Of a DNA stretch of 64,000 bases, positions 9,025 through 17,834 are shown in pieces. Each line of letters begins with the position of its first letter. Position 1 is the stretch's first letter. This DNA is from Lachnospiraceae bacterium (lineage in GTDB: Bacteria; Bacillota; Clostridia; Lachnospirales; Lachnospiraceae): NCBI GenBank assembly GCA_014804755.1, contig JAAUZE010000028.1, positions 26,336 through 90,335 on the forward strand. Direction: 5' to 3'. The translations under genes and the position numbers were made by a program. Under the pieces are notes generated by a model. It saw only the letters and a list, made by a program, of their open reading frames with translations. It was not told where the DNA came from and made no database searches.

Positions 9025-9155
9025 CCTTATTATACCATTTTATTTTTTATTTTTTGTTCGTTGAAAATCCTTTTTTCCATGAAACTTCCCATCGTTACCA
9101 AACGTCTATATTAACAGATTTAAACGGAGTCCCGCAAATTTGTGCCTGCGGCATA

Positions 9156-9170
9156 GCGTATTTCATACGC
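9156..9170. promoter_or_regulatory. Short perfect inverted repeat before the lipoprotein gene
   Basis: GCGTAT and ATACGC flank TTC, 29 bases before the lipoprotein start. It may be an operator or a 5' leader hairpin. The rest of the 8870-9198 gap is AT-rich and holds the module 2 operators and no gene. Confidence 0.3.
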
Positions 9171-9198
9171 ATTCAAGTTTGCAGGTTGAGAGAAAGGC

Positions 9199-10326
9199 AT
9201 GGTTATTAACATGAGAAAAGCGAAGATCGCCCTGATGACTGCCGGATGTATGGTGTTTTGCGTCTGCGGCTGCGGAAATACGGAACCGATAAGTCCCGGA
9301 ACTACCGACATTCCCATTATCATTGAAGAAGATGACGCACCGGACGCGGATCATGGGAACGCCGATTATGCGGATGATACGGGCGTGAATGATAGCAGCA
9401 CGGGTAATGCAGCCTCGGATGGGACAGGCTCAGACACGCCGGATACGGATGAACCGGTCATAGACAGTGCCGCGTTATCGTTTACTGAATTTAAGAATTT
9501 AACCTTTTGGTTTGCAAGCGGCGCAGGCGCATGGGCAACGCAGCTGTCCATTCATTCGGACGGAACCTTCGCCGGAGAATATCATGACAGCGATATGGGT
9601 TCTTATGACGAAAGCTACCCGAACGGAACGGTGTATCAATGTACCTTCGACGGACAATTTTCGCAGCCGGTAAAAGTAAATGATTATACCTACTCCATGC
9701 AGATCTTGTCGATCAGCTATGCCAAAGAGCCGGACACAAGTGAAATCAAGGACGGCACTTTATATCACTACACCACTCCCTATGGTTTGGACGAGGCCGA
9801 AGCGCTATTGATCTATCTGCCGGGCGCGCCGCTCGCCGAGCTTCCTGAAGGCTACCGTTCCTGGGTCGGCTATTACTATCTGGAAAACACGACGGACACG
9901 GAGCTTCCTTTTTACGGCTTATATAATGAAGCGGAGGCGGAAGGTTTTTCAAGCTATTCTGAATGGGAGAGCTTAAAATATAATGTCGAATATATTGAGG
10001 AACAGGCAGCGATTATAGAGGATGCCCTCATAAATGACGGCACGCTCTCTCAGGGGGATCTCAATGTCAAATCGAAGGAATTATATGAGTTATGGGATTC
10101 CATGTTAAATATTATTTGGAAAGCCTTAAAGCGGGTGAACGATGCCGATACCATGCGTGCACTCACCGACGAGCAGCTTAAATGGATCGCCGAAAAAGAA
10201 CAGGCCGTAGAAGAGGCAGGCGCCGAGGTTGAGGGCGGTTCGCTTTATCCGCTTATCACAAACACGAAAGCGGCAGAACTGACAAAAGCCCGCGTCTATG
10301 AACTGCTGGCGTTATTAGAGCCATAA
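9199..10326 (+). CDS. Lipoprotein with a C-terminal LprI-like (DUF1311) domain
   Basis: A 375-residue exported lipoprotein. A basic start and hydrophobic stretch lead to Cys residues in the segment VCGCG near residue 25, a plausible lipobox. Residues 35-95 are an acidic, low-complexity linker. The middle (about 95-240) is unrecognised. The last 110 residues follow the DUF1311/LprI pattern, with the conserved LTDEQLKWIAEKE and a final helix. LprI-type proteins are known as lysozyme inhibitors in some bacteria, but this activity is not shown here. The ATG at 9211 is an alternative start; the ribosome binding site (GAGAAAGG) is poorly spaced for both. It is divergent from BlaI module 2. Confidence 0.8.
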   Translation: MVINMRKAKIALMTAGCMVFCVCGCGNTEPISPGTTDIPIIIEEDDAPDADHGNADYADDTGVNDSSTGNAASDGTGSDTPDTDEPVIDSAALSFTEFKNLTFWFASGAGAWATQLSIHSDGTFAGEYHDSDMGSYDESYPNGTVYQCTFDGQFSQPVKVNDYTYSMQILSISYAKEPDTSEIKDGTLYHYTTPYGLDEAEALLIYLPGAPLAELPEGYRSWVGYYYLENTTDTELPFYGLYNEAEAEGFSSYSEWESLKYNVEYIEEQAAIIEDALINDGTLSQGDLNVKSKELYELWDSMLNIIWKALKRVNDADTMRALTDEQLKWIAEKEQAVEEAGAEVEGGSLYPLITNTKAAELTKARVYELLALLEP

Positions 10327-10421
10327 AAAAGAACGCTGCGCGTTCTTTCGAAGAAATGCCTTCGGCATTTCTTTTGAATCCGCTTATGCGTTTCTTCCGG
10401 GATTGAGAAGTTTCCTATAAG
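10325..10421 (+). repeat. Hairpin-tail element, copy A (three hairpins)
   Basis: It begins in the TAA stop codon of the lipoprotein gene. Hairpin 1 pairs GAACGC with GCGTTC around TGC. Hairpin 2 pairs AGAAATGCC with GGCATTTCT around TTC. A weaker third hairpin follows, then the constant tail GGGATTGAGAAGTTTCCTAT and AAG. The A-rich start, the TTTCGAAGAA link between hairpins and the tail recur in other copies across the window. Confidence 0.85.
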
Positions 10422-10456
10422 AAAAAAGAGGGCATCAGCCGACGCCCTCTTTTTTA
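10422..10456. terminator. Bidirectional terminator
   Basis: AAAAAAGAGGGC pairs with GCCCTCTTTTTT around a 10-base loop, giving A and T runs on both sides. It lies between the convergent lipoprotein and S51-like peptidase genes and can serve both. Confidence 0.85.
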
Positions 10457-10464
10457 ATGCTTCT

Positions 10465-11214
10465 TTATCCTAATATCCTGATCTTTTGATCACGTTCACA
10501 GACCTTCTTCTCGAAGCCGTCCTCCAACAGATAAGCCTCGCCATACAGCGTTGTGCTTCCGTCTTTATCAACGAAAAGATAGGAGCCGTCCACCAGCGCA
10601 TAAAACGATCTGACATGACTGTCAGGAATGCATATATCCTCAAATACCCGTTTTCCGTCCAGTGTCAGTCCTTTATAATGCTGATAATGCGGCAGGATCC
10701 GGACATCGGTCAGTCCCAGCCCGTCTAAGTAACGTTCATAATGCGGATCGACTGCCTCGCCCTCCTCCTCCGGCTGCGCATAGACAATGCTTGCGCTGTT
10801 CATGCTTCCGGCGGAGATGCCGATGATCATGCCCATATACTCATGCAGGAGCTCCTTCAAATGAATGCGCCAAAAAAACTGATTCTGCGTCGGCACATGC
10901 CCTCCTGCCAAAATAATGACATTGCTGTCAGCTACAAGACGCCGTATCTGACTTTCGTTTCGCGCATCACAGACCTCCAAATTCCGAAACGGCAGTCCGG
11001 ACAGCCAGAATGAATCGGGAATCTGACTCCTTAAACTGTCATTTGTCGCTGCGTCATCAGGCGCCGCTGCAATGATCAATCCTCTTGCTTCATTCGGCCA
11101 GTATTTTTTCAGATTCGTAACAAATTCATTGGAATTATCCAACTCACACGGAATGCGCACGCCGACCTTATCCTTATAGAATCCGCCCGGGAAGCTTGTT
11201 AAAAACACTCTCAT
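10465..11214 (-). CDS. Peptidase S51 family protein (Asp-dipeptidase/cyanophycinase-like)
   Basis: A 249-residue cytoplasmic enzyme with the class I glutamine-amidotransferase-like fold of family S51. The nucleophile serine is in GISAGSM (about residue 140), preceded by AGGHVPTQN and followed by a DPHYERYLDGLGL block and a conserved LPHY. Family members cleave Asp-X dipeptides or cyanophycin-derived dipeptides; the substrate here is not determinable. The start at 11214 is fixed by GAGAGGTG. A longer in-frame version from 11268 runs into the repeat element at 11229 and is rejected. Confidence 0.85.
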   Translation of the reverse strand: MRVFLTSFPGGFYKDKVGVRIPCELDNSNEFVTNLKKYWPNEARGLIIAAAPDDAATNDSLRSQIPDSFWLSGLPFRNLEVCDARNESQIRRLVADSNVIILAGGHVPTQNQFFWRIHLKELLHEYMGMIIGISAGSMNSASIVYAQPEEEGEAVDPHYERYLDGLGLTDVRILPHYQHYKGLTLDGKRVFEDICIPDSHVRSFYALVDGSYLFVDKDGSTTLYGEAYLLEDGFEKKVCERDQKIRILG

Positions 11215-11228
11215 AATGCACCTCTCTA

Positions 11229-11346
11229 TTCTAAAAGAGTTTGCGGAACGCAAACTCTTTTTTACCATATAGGAATTTCCACAATCCCAGAAGAATTCCC
11301 GCAGGGAATTCTTCGAACGAGTTCGCGGAACGCGAACTCTTTTTTA
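11229..11346 (-). repeat. Hairpin-tail element, copy B
   Basis: Read on the minus strand: AAAAAAGA, hairpin GAGTTCGCG/CGCGAACTC, link GTTCGAAGAA, hairpin AGAATTCCC/GGGAATTCT, tail GGGATTGTGGAAATTCCTAT. A second TAAAAAAGA plus hairpin (GAGTTTGCG/CGCAAACTC) follows. Unlike other copies it does not follow a gene; it lies between the divergent S51-like and starch-binding genes. Confidence 0.85.
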
Positions 11347-11462
11347 TCATATACTTTCGCGATCGCTTCTGTCAAGTCATTCCGCCGCCGAATCCGCGCG
11401 GAAGTCATACGGCGCCCTTGCTTCAGATTCCTCTTTATTTTTTCGGAAACGGAAGGAAACTT

Positions 11463-11483
11463 CTTTGTGAATTTTTCACAAAG
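11463..11483. promoter_or_regulatory. Perfect 9-bp inverted repeat upstream of the starch locus
   Basis: CTTTGTGAA and TTCACAAAG flank TTT and are followed by TTTTTCTC. A related half (TTGTGAAAA) recurs about 65 bp downstream. It lies about 190 bp before the starch-binding protein gene and could be an operator or a weak plus-strand terminator. The rest of 11354-11668 is AT-rich with no gene. Confidence 0.4.
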
Positions 11484-11668
11484 TTTTTCTCATTTGGTAA
11501 AAGTGCCCATAAAAATATCGTTTTTACACAAATATCCACGGTTTATTCTTGTGAAAATAGTGCAAAAATCAAAGAAACCGATTACCCAATTTGGAATTGC
11601 CGTAACAAAACCGCAATGATATGCTTTCCTTGTAAACGGAAAGTCATCAACTGAAAAGGAGGATTATT

Positions 11669-12925
11669 ATGAAAGTCATGAAAAAAATCGCGGCATTTTT
11701 GTTTTTGTCCGTGATGGCGTTTATGCTTTTTTCACCTGCACAGGTAAGGGCAGAAGAAGAAAGGGAAGTTGTTTTCGTGCAGGTGCCGGGGGATTGGAGC
11801 GATCCCTGCGTGTGGGCATGGGACGAGGACGGCAATAATGCCTTTGCCGCATGGCCCGGCGGCGAAACGGAAGTATATGAGGACAACGAGGGCTGGTATT
11901 ACATTCACATTCCTTCCTGGGCGAATCATGTGATCGTCAACGCCAACGAGGGAAGCGTGCAGACAGGCGAACTGGTGTTAAAGGGCGGCAATGTATGGAT
12001 CACCGTGGAAGACGCGGAAAATGCGTCCGTTTCCTACGACGCGCTGACGGACGGCGACATCCCGGATTATGTGGAGAAGTTCCTCATTCACGCAACAGTT
12101 CCGGAAGGCTGGGAAAATCCCTGTCTGTGGGCATGGTCGGCTCCCGACGGCACAAATGCGTTTGCGGCATGGCCGGGATCGGCATTGAAGCAGGGCGACG
12201 ACGGCTGGTACACAGGAAAAGCGCCTATCTGGATCAATTCCATCATCATTAATGCAAATGACGGCTCCGTGCAGACGGAGGATATTTCAATTGATCCCGC
12301 CGAATTGTGGATCACGGTCGCAGACGACGGCAGCTATGATTTCACCTACGATGATCCGAACGCCGTGAGCGCGCCGGACGTAAATGTATACGTCAAAGCG
12401 CCTGCGGACTGGAGCGCTCCCTGCTTATGGGCATGGTCGGCTCCCGACGGTACAAATGTATTTGCATCCTGGCCGGGCGAACCTTTCGCAGAAGGCGACG
12501 ACGGCTGGCTGACCTTATCCGTTCCCGGATGGGTGAATTCCGTGATCGTCAACGGCAATGAGGGAAGCGTACAGACGGTGGATATCTCAGTGGAAACCGG
12601 AAAAGATATTTGGCTCGTCGTGACCGGAGCCGAGGAATATGAGGTATTTTACGAAAAACCGGAGGGAACGGGCAGCGCGGATGATGCGCAGACAGCGGAA
12701 ACCGGGAACGGCGATGACGAATCCTCATCGGAAAAAACGGAGGATGCCGGGCAGATCGATACGCCAAACGCGGACGGTAATGCCGGACAGACCGAAAGCA
12801 CTCCCGCACCGGATACGGAAAAATCGGGCGTAAGTGCAGGAATCATCGCACTGATCGCGGTCGTCTGCGTCGCTATCGTCGCAGTCATTGTCGGTGTCAT
12901 TGCAAAGAATAAGAAAAAGAACTAG
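11669..12925 (+). CDS. Surface starch-binding protein with three CBM26-like modules
   Basis: A 418-residue exported protein. A signal peptide ends near residue 28 (AQVRAEE). Three homologous modules of about 100 residues follow, at roughly 32-130, 135-230 and 240-335. Each carries WAWxxxxGxNxFAxWPG and a VIVNxNxGSVQT strand, a pattern typical of CBM26-type starch-binding modules. An acidic, Ser/Thr-rich linker leads to a C-terminal membrane helix (about 390-412) and a KNKKKN tail, so the modules stay outside, anchored in the membrane. No catalytic domain is present. Placed first in a malE-malF-malG-GH13-lacI cluster, it probably holds starch or maltodextrin near the transporter. The ATG follows AAAGGAGGATTATT. 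Confidence 0.88.
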   Translation: MKVMKKIAAFLFLSVMAFMLFSPAQVRAEEEREVVFVQVPGDWSDPCVWAWDEDGNNAFAAWPGGETEVYEDNEGWYYIHIPSWANHVIVNANEGSVQTGELVLKGGNVWITVEDAENASVSYDALTDGDIPDYVEKFLIHATVPEGWENPCLWAWSAPDGTNAFAAWPGSALKQGDDGWYTGKAPIWINSIIINANDGSVQTEDISIDPAELWITVADDGSYDFTYDDPNAVSAPDVNVYVKAPADWSAPCLWAWSAPDGTNVFASWPGEPFAEGDDGWLTLSVPGWVNSVIVNGNEGSVQTVDISVETGKDIWLVVTGAEEYEVFYEKPEGTGSADDAQTAETGNGDDESSSEKTEDAGQIDTPNADGNAGQTESTPAPDTEKSGVSAGIIALIAVVCVAIVAVIVGVIAKNKKKN

Positions 12926-12943
12926 TTTTCTATTACACAAGCA

Positions 12944-12970
12944 TGCATGGCAGGCTCAGCCTGCCATGCA
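12944..12970 (+). promoter_or_regulatory. Intercistronic hairpin between the starch-binding and malE genes
   Basis: TGCATGGCAGGCT pairs perfectly with its complement 13 bases around a single C. It lies 18 bp after the starch-binding stop and 15 bp before the malE start, with no T run. It may be an mRNA processing or stability element that sets different levels of the two products. Confidence 0.6.
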
Positions 12971-12984
12971 CAAGAGGTATGATT

Positions 12985-14205
12985 ATGAAAAAAATCCTTT
13001 CACTACTATTATCCCTCACCCTGTCGATCGGACTGTTGTGCGGCTGCGGCGCGCACGGCAAGACTTTGACAGAGGAAGAGAAAAATACCATTGTGATCTG
13101 GCATGACAAGGAAGATGCCGTGTCATCCGCACTGCTTACTGAACTGGAACGACTCGTGCCCGACATTGTCGTGCAGCTTGAATACAAGAGCAATCTTACG
13201 GAAGCGTTAAAAATGGTCGGAAACGATCCGAACGCAGCGCCGGATATGTACTTTTTTGCCCATGACAAGATCGGCGTTTATGCGGAAATGGGAATCCTCG
13301 CGCCGATCACCGATCTGATCGACCGTGAGACGTTAACTGCTTCTTATGTGGGAATGACGCTGGATGCGGCAACCTACAAGGGAGAGTTGTATCAGCTTCC
13401 GATCTACTTCGAGACATTGCTTTTTATGTATAACCGCCTCTATATGGCGGACGATCAGGTACCGCAGACAACGGAGGAATTATATGCCTATATGGAACAA
13501 AAAACACGGGGCGGGCATTACGGCTTTGTAGAACAACACAGCACCGCGTACTATAGCGCAGGCTGGATTCACGGCTTCGGCGGCTATATCTTAAATGAGA
13601 ACGGGGATGTGGGCTTACATTTACCGGAGACGATCGCGGCCATGGAATATCACAAAAAATTTGTGGAGTGGATGCCCGGAGAAAGTGAATACGCAACGGT
13701 CAATACGCTTTTTCAGGAGGGCAAGGCCCATGCGACGATCGGCGGACCGTGGCTGGTATCATCCGCACGGGCGGCCGGAATGGATTTGGGGATCGCTCCC
13801 ATGCCTGTCATCGACGAGACTTCTCTTCCGATCTCCCCCTATATGGGCGTGCAGGGTGTACAGGTGTTACGGTACGCGGCGGAAAACAAAACAGAAACGG
13901 TAACACGCATTTTGGAGGCGCTGATGGACCCGGAGGTCGGCATTGCGCTCGCGAAAGTGAGCGGCTGTGCGCCTGCAGTGGAGGCATGCTATGAAAATGC
14001 AGACGTCACCGCTGACGATGTGGTGATGGCAATGCGGGAAACGGCGGAACATACGATTCCGATGCCCAACCGTCCGGAAATGGATATTATGTGGACGGTC
14101 GTCGCCGATCTGTTAGTCAATATTAACATGAGCGGTCAGGATGTCACCGCAAGCTGCGAGGACGCACAGAAAAGGGCGGAGGATCTCATCCGGAAGATGC
14201 AGTGA
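12985..14205 (+). CDS. malE: Maltodextrin ABC transporter, solute-binding lipoprotein
   Basis: A 406-residue extracellular binding protein of the MalE type (family 1). The N-terminus (MKKILSLLLSLTLSIGLLCG) ends in a lipobox with Cys near residues 20-22. Conserved MalE-like blocks include TIVIWHDKE, DMYFFAHDKIG, YQLPIYFETLLFMYN and KAHATIGGPWLVSSARAAG. It delivers malto-oligosaccharides to the MalFG pair encoded immediately downstream. The start at 12985 follows AAGAGGT with 7-base spacing; an in-frame ATG at 12943 lies in the upstream hairpin and is rejected. Substrate is inferred from the neighbouring starch-binding protein and GH13 enzyme. Confidence 0.9.
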   Translation: MKKILSLLLSLTLSIGLLCGCGAHGKTLTEEEKNTIVIWHDKEDAVSSALLTELERLVPDIVVQLEYKSNLTEALKMVGNDPNAAPDMYFFAHDKIGVYAEMGILAPITDLIDRETLTASYVGMTLDAATYKGELYQLPIYFETLLFMYNRLYMADDQVPQTTEELYAYMEQKTRGGHYGFVEQHSTAYYSAGWIHGFGGYILNENGDVGLHLPETIAAMEYHKKFVEWMPGESEYATVNTLFQEGKAHATIGGPWLVSSARAAGMDLGIAPMPVIDETSLPISPYMGVQGVQVLRYAAENKTETVTRILEALMDPEVGIALAKVSGCAPAVEACYENADVTADDVVMAMRETAEHTIPMPNRPEMDIMWTVVADLLVNINMSGQDVTASCEDAQKRAEDLIRKMQ

Positions 14206-14213
14206 GGTATCTT

Positions 14214-15119
14214 ATGAAAAAAACAAACACAAGAAAAAAATACGGAACCCTGATCTCTTATTTATGGTCGGCGCCCTCCCTGATCCTGATCTGCCTGATC
14301 GTCATATTCCCCATCCTTTATACGGGATATATTTCCCTGACGAATATGAATGTGTACCATTGGTTTACCTATGATGTGATCGGGCTTCGCAACTATCAGG
14401 AAGCGCTGCTCGTGTTTGACAGCGGTTTTCTCTCGGCGCTTCTCTTAACGATCGTCTGGACGGTGGCAAATATGATCTTACAGCTTGTCATCGCCTACCT
14501 GCTGGCAAACCTCTTGAACACAAAGGGGTTACGGCTGCGGAACTGTTACCGGACGCTGTTGATCGTTCCATGGGCAATGCCGGGCTATGTATCCATCCTG
14601 TTGTGGAAAACAGGTATGTTTAATTCCCAGTTCGGCTTATTGAACCAGTGGATGGAAAAACTTGGTTTCTCTCCCGTCAGATGGCTGGCAAACGACACAT
14701 CGGCATTTCTATGCTGTACGATCGTCAATCTGTGGCTTGCACTGCCCTTTATGATCACGATCATCGACGGCGCCCTGCAGAGCGTTGATCAAAGCTATTA
14801 TGAGAGCGCCCTTTTAGATGGCGCAGGGTGGCTGCAGCGGACCCGTTATATCACGATCCCGGCAATCCGTCCGATCATCGCACCGTCAGTCGTGATCACG
14901 ATATTTACGACCTTTAAGCAGTTTGACGTCATTTATCTTTTAACCCAGCAGGCAGGCGCAAAGACGGGCGCCCATATCCATACGATTTTAACTTATGCAT
15001 ACGAGAACGCCTTCATCACCAACAATTACGGTTACAGCTCAGCGGTATCCATGATCATTTTCGTCATCCTGATCCTGTTCTCTTATGTCATTCACATGAA
15101 GCCGAAGGAGGAATCTTAA
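14214..15119 (+). CDS. malF: Maltodextrin ABC transporter permease MalF
   Basis: A 301-residue inner permease with six predicted membrane segments. The EAA loop, which contacts the ATPase, is seen in YYESALLDGAGWLQRTRYITIP. It starts 8 bp after the malE stop, with a GAGG site. Compared with enterobacterial MalF it lacks the long N-terminal extension, as is usual in Firmicutes. It works with MalG. No ATPase gene is present in the cluster, so a shared MsmK-type ATPase encoded elsewhere is expected. Confidence 0.92.
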   Translation: MKKTNTRKKYGTLISYLWSAPSLILICLIVIFPILYTGYISLTNMNVYHWFTYDVIGLRNYQEALLVFDSGFLSALLLTIVWTVANMILQLVIAYLLANLLNTKGLRLRNCYRTLLIVPWAMPGYVSILLWKTGMFNSQFGLLNQWMEKLGFSPVRWLANDTSAFLCCTIVNLWLALPFMITIIDGALQSVDQSYYESALLDGAGWLQRTRYITIPAIRPIIAPSVVITIFTTFKQFDVIYLLTQQAGAKTGAHIHTILTYAYENAFITNNYGYSSAVSMIIFVILILFSYVIHMKPKEES

Positions 15120-15120
15120 C

Positions 15121-15963
15121 ATGCGTCGAAAAGGAAAACAACGATTGAAGCTGACGCTCGTGAATCTGATCCTGATCCTTGTATGCTTTGTAACGTTCAT
15201 TCCGATCCTGTATGCATTTTCCGTCTCGATCAACGAACAGAACAGCCTGCTTGGCTCTGATTTTTCTTTTATCCCGCGAAAAGTGACGATCGCAAATTAT
15301 CGCAGGGTATTTACGGAGGAACCCGTCGTTCTCTGGTTTAAGAACAGCATGGTGCTCGCCGTCTCCACGGTTGTGATCGCGCTCGGCACGGGCATTCCTG
15401 CAGCATACATTTTTTCCAGAAGAAGATTTCCCGGAAGAAAAGCGATCCTGCAATTATTGATCCTGCTGTATGCGTTTCCCTCGCTGTTGTCCATGACGGC
15501 GCTATACAAGCTTTTGAGTCCGATGGGACTGATCAACACAAGAATGGGACTGATCATCGTGTATACCGGAACGATGGCGGTGTTTGCACTGTGGAATATG
15601 AAGGGCTATTTTGACACGATCCCTGTTGAGCTTGAGGAGGCGGCAAAAATCGATGGCGCAGGACCGCTTCGGATCGTACTGCGCATCATCCTGCCGCTTG
15701 CAAAGCCGACGATCGCGGTCACGGCAATGATGGTCCTGATCTATGTGTGGAACGAGTATATTTTTTCCATTAACTTTATGACCGGAGAGAGTACCTACAC
15801 ACTGGCGGCGGGCTTATACTCGCTGCAGGCAAACGAAACAAGCGGAAGCTGGCCCGTGTTTTCTGCGGCCTCGCTTTTGGTATCCCTGCCGATATTGATC
15901 ATCTTTTTTGCCTTGCAGAAAAATATGACGTCGGGACTGACCTCTGGCGGGGTAAAAGGATGA
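15121..15963 (+). CDS. malG: Maltodextrin ABC transporter permease MalG
   Basis: A 280-residue permease with six predicted membrane segments and the EAA loop in ELEEAAKIDGAGPLRIVLRI. It begins 1 base after the malF stop, so translation is coupled. It completes the transport channel with MalF. A hairpin-tail element begins right at its stop codon and separates it from the GH13 gene. Confidence 0.92.
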   Translation: MRRKGKQRLKLTLVNLILILVCFVTFIPILYAFSVSINEQNSLLGSDFSFIPRKVTIANYRRVFTEEPVVLWFKNSMVLAVSTVVIALGTGIPAAYIFSRRRFPGRKAILQLLILLYAFPSLLSMTALYKLLSPMGLINTRMGLIIVYTGTMAVFALWNMKGYFDTIPVELEEAAKIDGAGPLRIVLRIILPLAKPTIAVTAMMVLIYVWNEYIFSINFMTGESTYTLAAGLYSLQANETSGSWPVFSAASLLVSLPILIIFFALQKNMTSGLTSGGVKG

Positions 15964-16050
15964 AAAAAGAATCGAAGCATACTGCTTCGATTCTTTCGAA
16001 GAATTCCCTTCGGGAATTCTTCTGACACTGCGAAATTTTCCATAGGTAAA
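15964..16050 (+). repeat. Hairpin-tail element, copy C
   Basis: It begins directly after the malG TGA. Hairpin 1 pairs AATCGAAGCA with TGCTTCGATT; the link is CTTTCGAAG; hairpin 2 pairs AGAATTCCC with GGGAATTCT around TTC. The tail (GCGAAATTTTCCATAGG) is more diverged than in other copies. It ends just before the GH13 ribosome binding site, so it lies inside an apparent operon. Confidence 0.8.
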
Positions 16051-16066
16051 CACAAGGAGAAACAAT

Positions 16067-17785
16067 ATGAACAGGAGTGCGGTTTTACATATTCCGATGT
16101 CGGAATATGCATATGGGATGGACGAGGAACATGTGACGATCCGGCTTCGATGCGGCAGGGGTGATCTTATGCGTTGCGTTCTGCATTTCGGAGACCGGGC
16201 ATGCAGGCAAACGCCCGTTATTTTTACGGAGCAGGAAATGCATGTATGCGCTTCGGATGAATATTTCGATTATTACGAGACGACGCTCGCGCATCCCTAT
16301 AAAAGAATCAATTATTATTTTGAACTGATTTCTACGACAGAGCGGATGCTGTACTACGGGGATTGTTTTATGGAAGAGTGCGTAGACGACCGCTCGGAAT
16401 ACTATCAGCTTCCCTACAACCACCGGGCGGACATCGTACGCCCTCCCGCATGGGCAAAGGACGCGGTTATCTATAATATCTTTCCGGACAGCTTTGCAAC
16501 GGGCAAAGCATATCTTTCCGGCAAACCGGTAGAAAAAGAATTTTCCGGCGAGACCGTAAAAGGAAAATTGGGCGGCACGATCAGGGGGATTGCGGAAAAT
16601 GTTTCCTATCTGAAGGATCTCGGCTTTAACGCCATTTACGTGAATCCGATCTTTGCGGCGGGGGAATATCATAAATATGATCTGTTAGACTATTTCCACA
16701 TCGACCCCTGCTTTGGAACGGACGAAGAATTTAAGGATATGGTGGCGCTCTGTCACGAAAACGGAATAAAGGTCATCATTGACGGCGTATTTAACCATTG
16801 CGGCTGGCGCTTTTTTGCGTTTGACGACGTGGTAAATAACGGCGAATCCTCCCGCTATAAGGACTGGTTCTACCGTCTGGAATTTCCGGTTATCAGACCC
16901 GAAAACGGCGACATCTACCCGAGTTATGAATGCTTTGGCTATGAACGGATGATGCCCAAGCTCAATACCCAAAATCCTGAGGTATGCGACTATTTCTGCC
17001 GGGTATGCAGGCACTGGCTGCAGGAATACGGAATCGATGGCTGGCGGCTCGATGTCGCAAGCGAGATCAACGATGCATTTTGGGAAAGCTTTTATCGTGC
17101 GGCAAAGGAAGTCAATCCCGACGCCATTCTGATCGGCGAGGTTTGGGAAACGGCACGCCACTGGCTTGACGGCAAAAAATTTGACTCCACGATGAATTAT
17201 GATTTCAGAAAACATTGCCGTCGTTTTTTTGCGGAGGGAAGCATTGATGCCTACGAGTTTGACGGCAGAGTGACGAATATGAGGATGCGGTATCGGAAAC
17301 AGAGCGTATACGCGCAGTTAAATCTTCTGGACAGCCATGATGTGAGCCGTTTTTTGTCCCTGTGCGGAGGCGACGAGCGACGTTATAAGCTGGCGGTACT
17401 GTTTCAGATGACGTTTCCGGGAATCCCCTCCGTTTTTTACGGGGACGAAAAGGGCATCAGCGGAATATCGGAGGAGGAGTACCGTGCGCCGATGAAGTGG
17501 GATAAGAAAGAAGACGAACTGTTTTCTTTTTTCAAAAAAGCAATCTGGATGCGCAGGGATCACACGGCGCTCAGACAGGGCGAATATCGAACCGTACACG
17601 CCGAACGCGGAAGCGGTCTGTACCTCTATGCAAGGGAAACGGATTCTGATAAGATCATTATTGCAATGAACATGAGTGAGACTGCCGCCTGCCTGCCGGA
17701 CTTTGACGGCGCAGAACGGATTTTATGGCAGGAAGGGCTTTCGGGACGGGAGCTTGCTCCTATGGGATGGGCAATATTTCATTGA
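16067..17785 (+). CDS. GH13 alpha-glucan hydrolase (neopullulanase/cyclomaltodextrinase type)
   Basis: A 572-residue enzyme with no signal peptide, so it acts in the cytoplasm on imported malto-oligosaccharides. Residues 1-120 match a CBM34-type N-terminal domain, typical of the neopullulanase/cyclomaltodextrinase group. The GH13 signature regions are present in order: DGVFNHCG, GWRLDVASE (nucleophile Asp), LIGEVWE (acid/base Glu) and LLDSHD. The ribosome binding site is AAGGAG. The position after malEFG supports a maltodextrinase role. Exact specificity cannot be read from the sequence. Confidence 0.9.
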   Translation: MNRSAVLHIPMSEYAYGMDEEHVTIRLRCGRGDLMRCVLHFGDRACRQTPVIFTEQEMHVCASDEYFDYYETTLAHPYKRINYYFELISTTERMLYYGDCFMEECVDDRSEYYQLPYNHRADIVRPPAWAKDAVIYNIFPDSFATGKAYLSGKPVEKEFSGETVKGKLGGTIRGIAENVSYLKDLGFNAIYVNPIFAAGEYHKYDLLDYFHIDPCFGTDEEFKDMVALCHENGIKVIIDGVFNHCGWRFFAFDDVVNNGESSRYKDWFYRLEFPVIRPENGDIYPSYECFGYERMMPKLNTQNPEVCDYFCRVCRHWLQEYGIDGWRLDVASEINDAFWESFYRAAKEVNPDAILIGEVWETARHWLDGKKFDSTMNYDFRKHCRRFFAEGSIDAYEFDGRVTNMRMRYRKQSVYAQLNLLDSHDVSRFLSLCGGDERRYKLAVLFQMTFPGIPSVFYGDEKGISGISEEEYRAPMKWDKKEDELFSFFKKAIWMRRDHTALRQGEYRTVHAERGSGLYLYARETDSDKIIIAMNMSETAACLPDFDGAERILWQEGLSGRELAPMGWAIFH

Positions 17786-17834
17786 ACTTGAAAACGATGA
17801 GAGGTTTTTATGACTCGGAAAGGCGGGGCATCGG

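Noticed and set aside
11215..11268. Longer N-terminus for the S51-like peptidase
   Set aside because: The extra codons fall in the hairpin-tail element and lack a ribosome site, while GAGAGGTG precedes the ATG at 11214.
11625..11645. CcpA (cre) site before the starch-binding gene
   Set aside because: The TGTAAACGGAAAGTCA stretch only partly fits the cre pattern; too weak to report.
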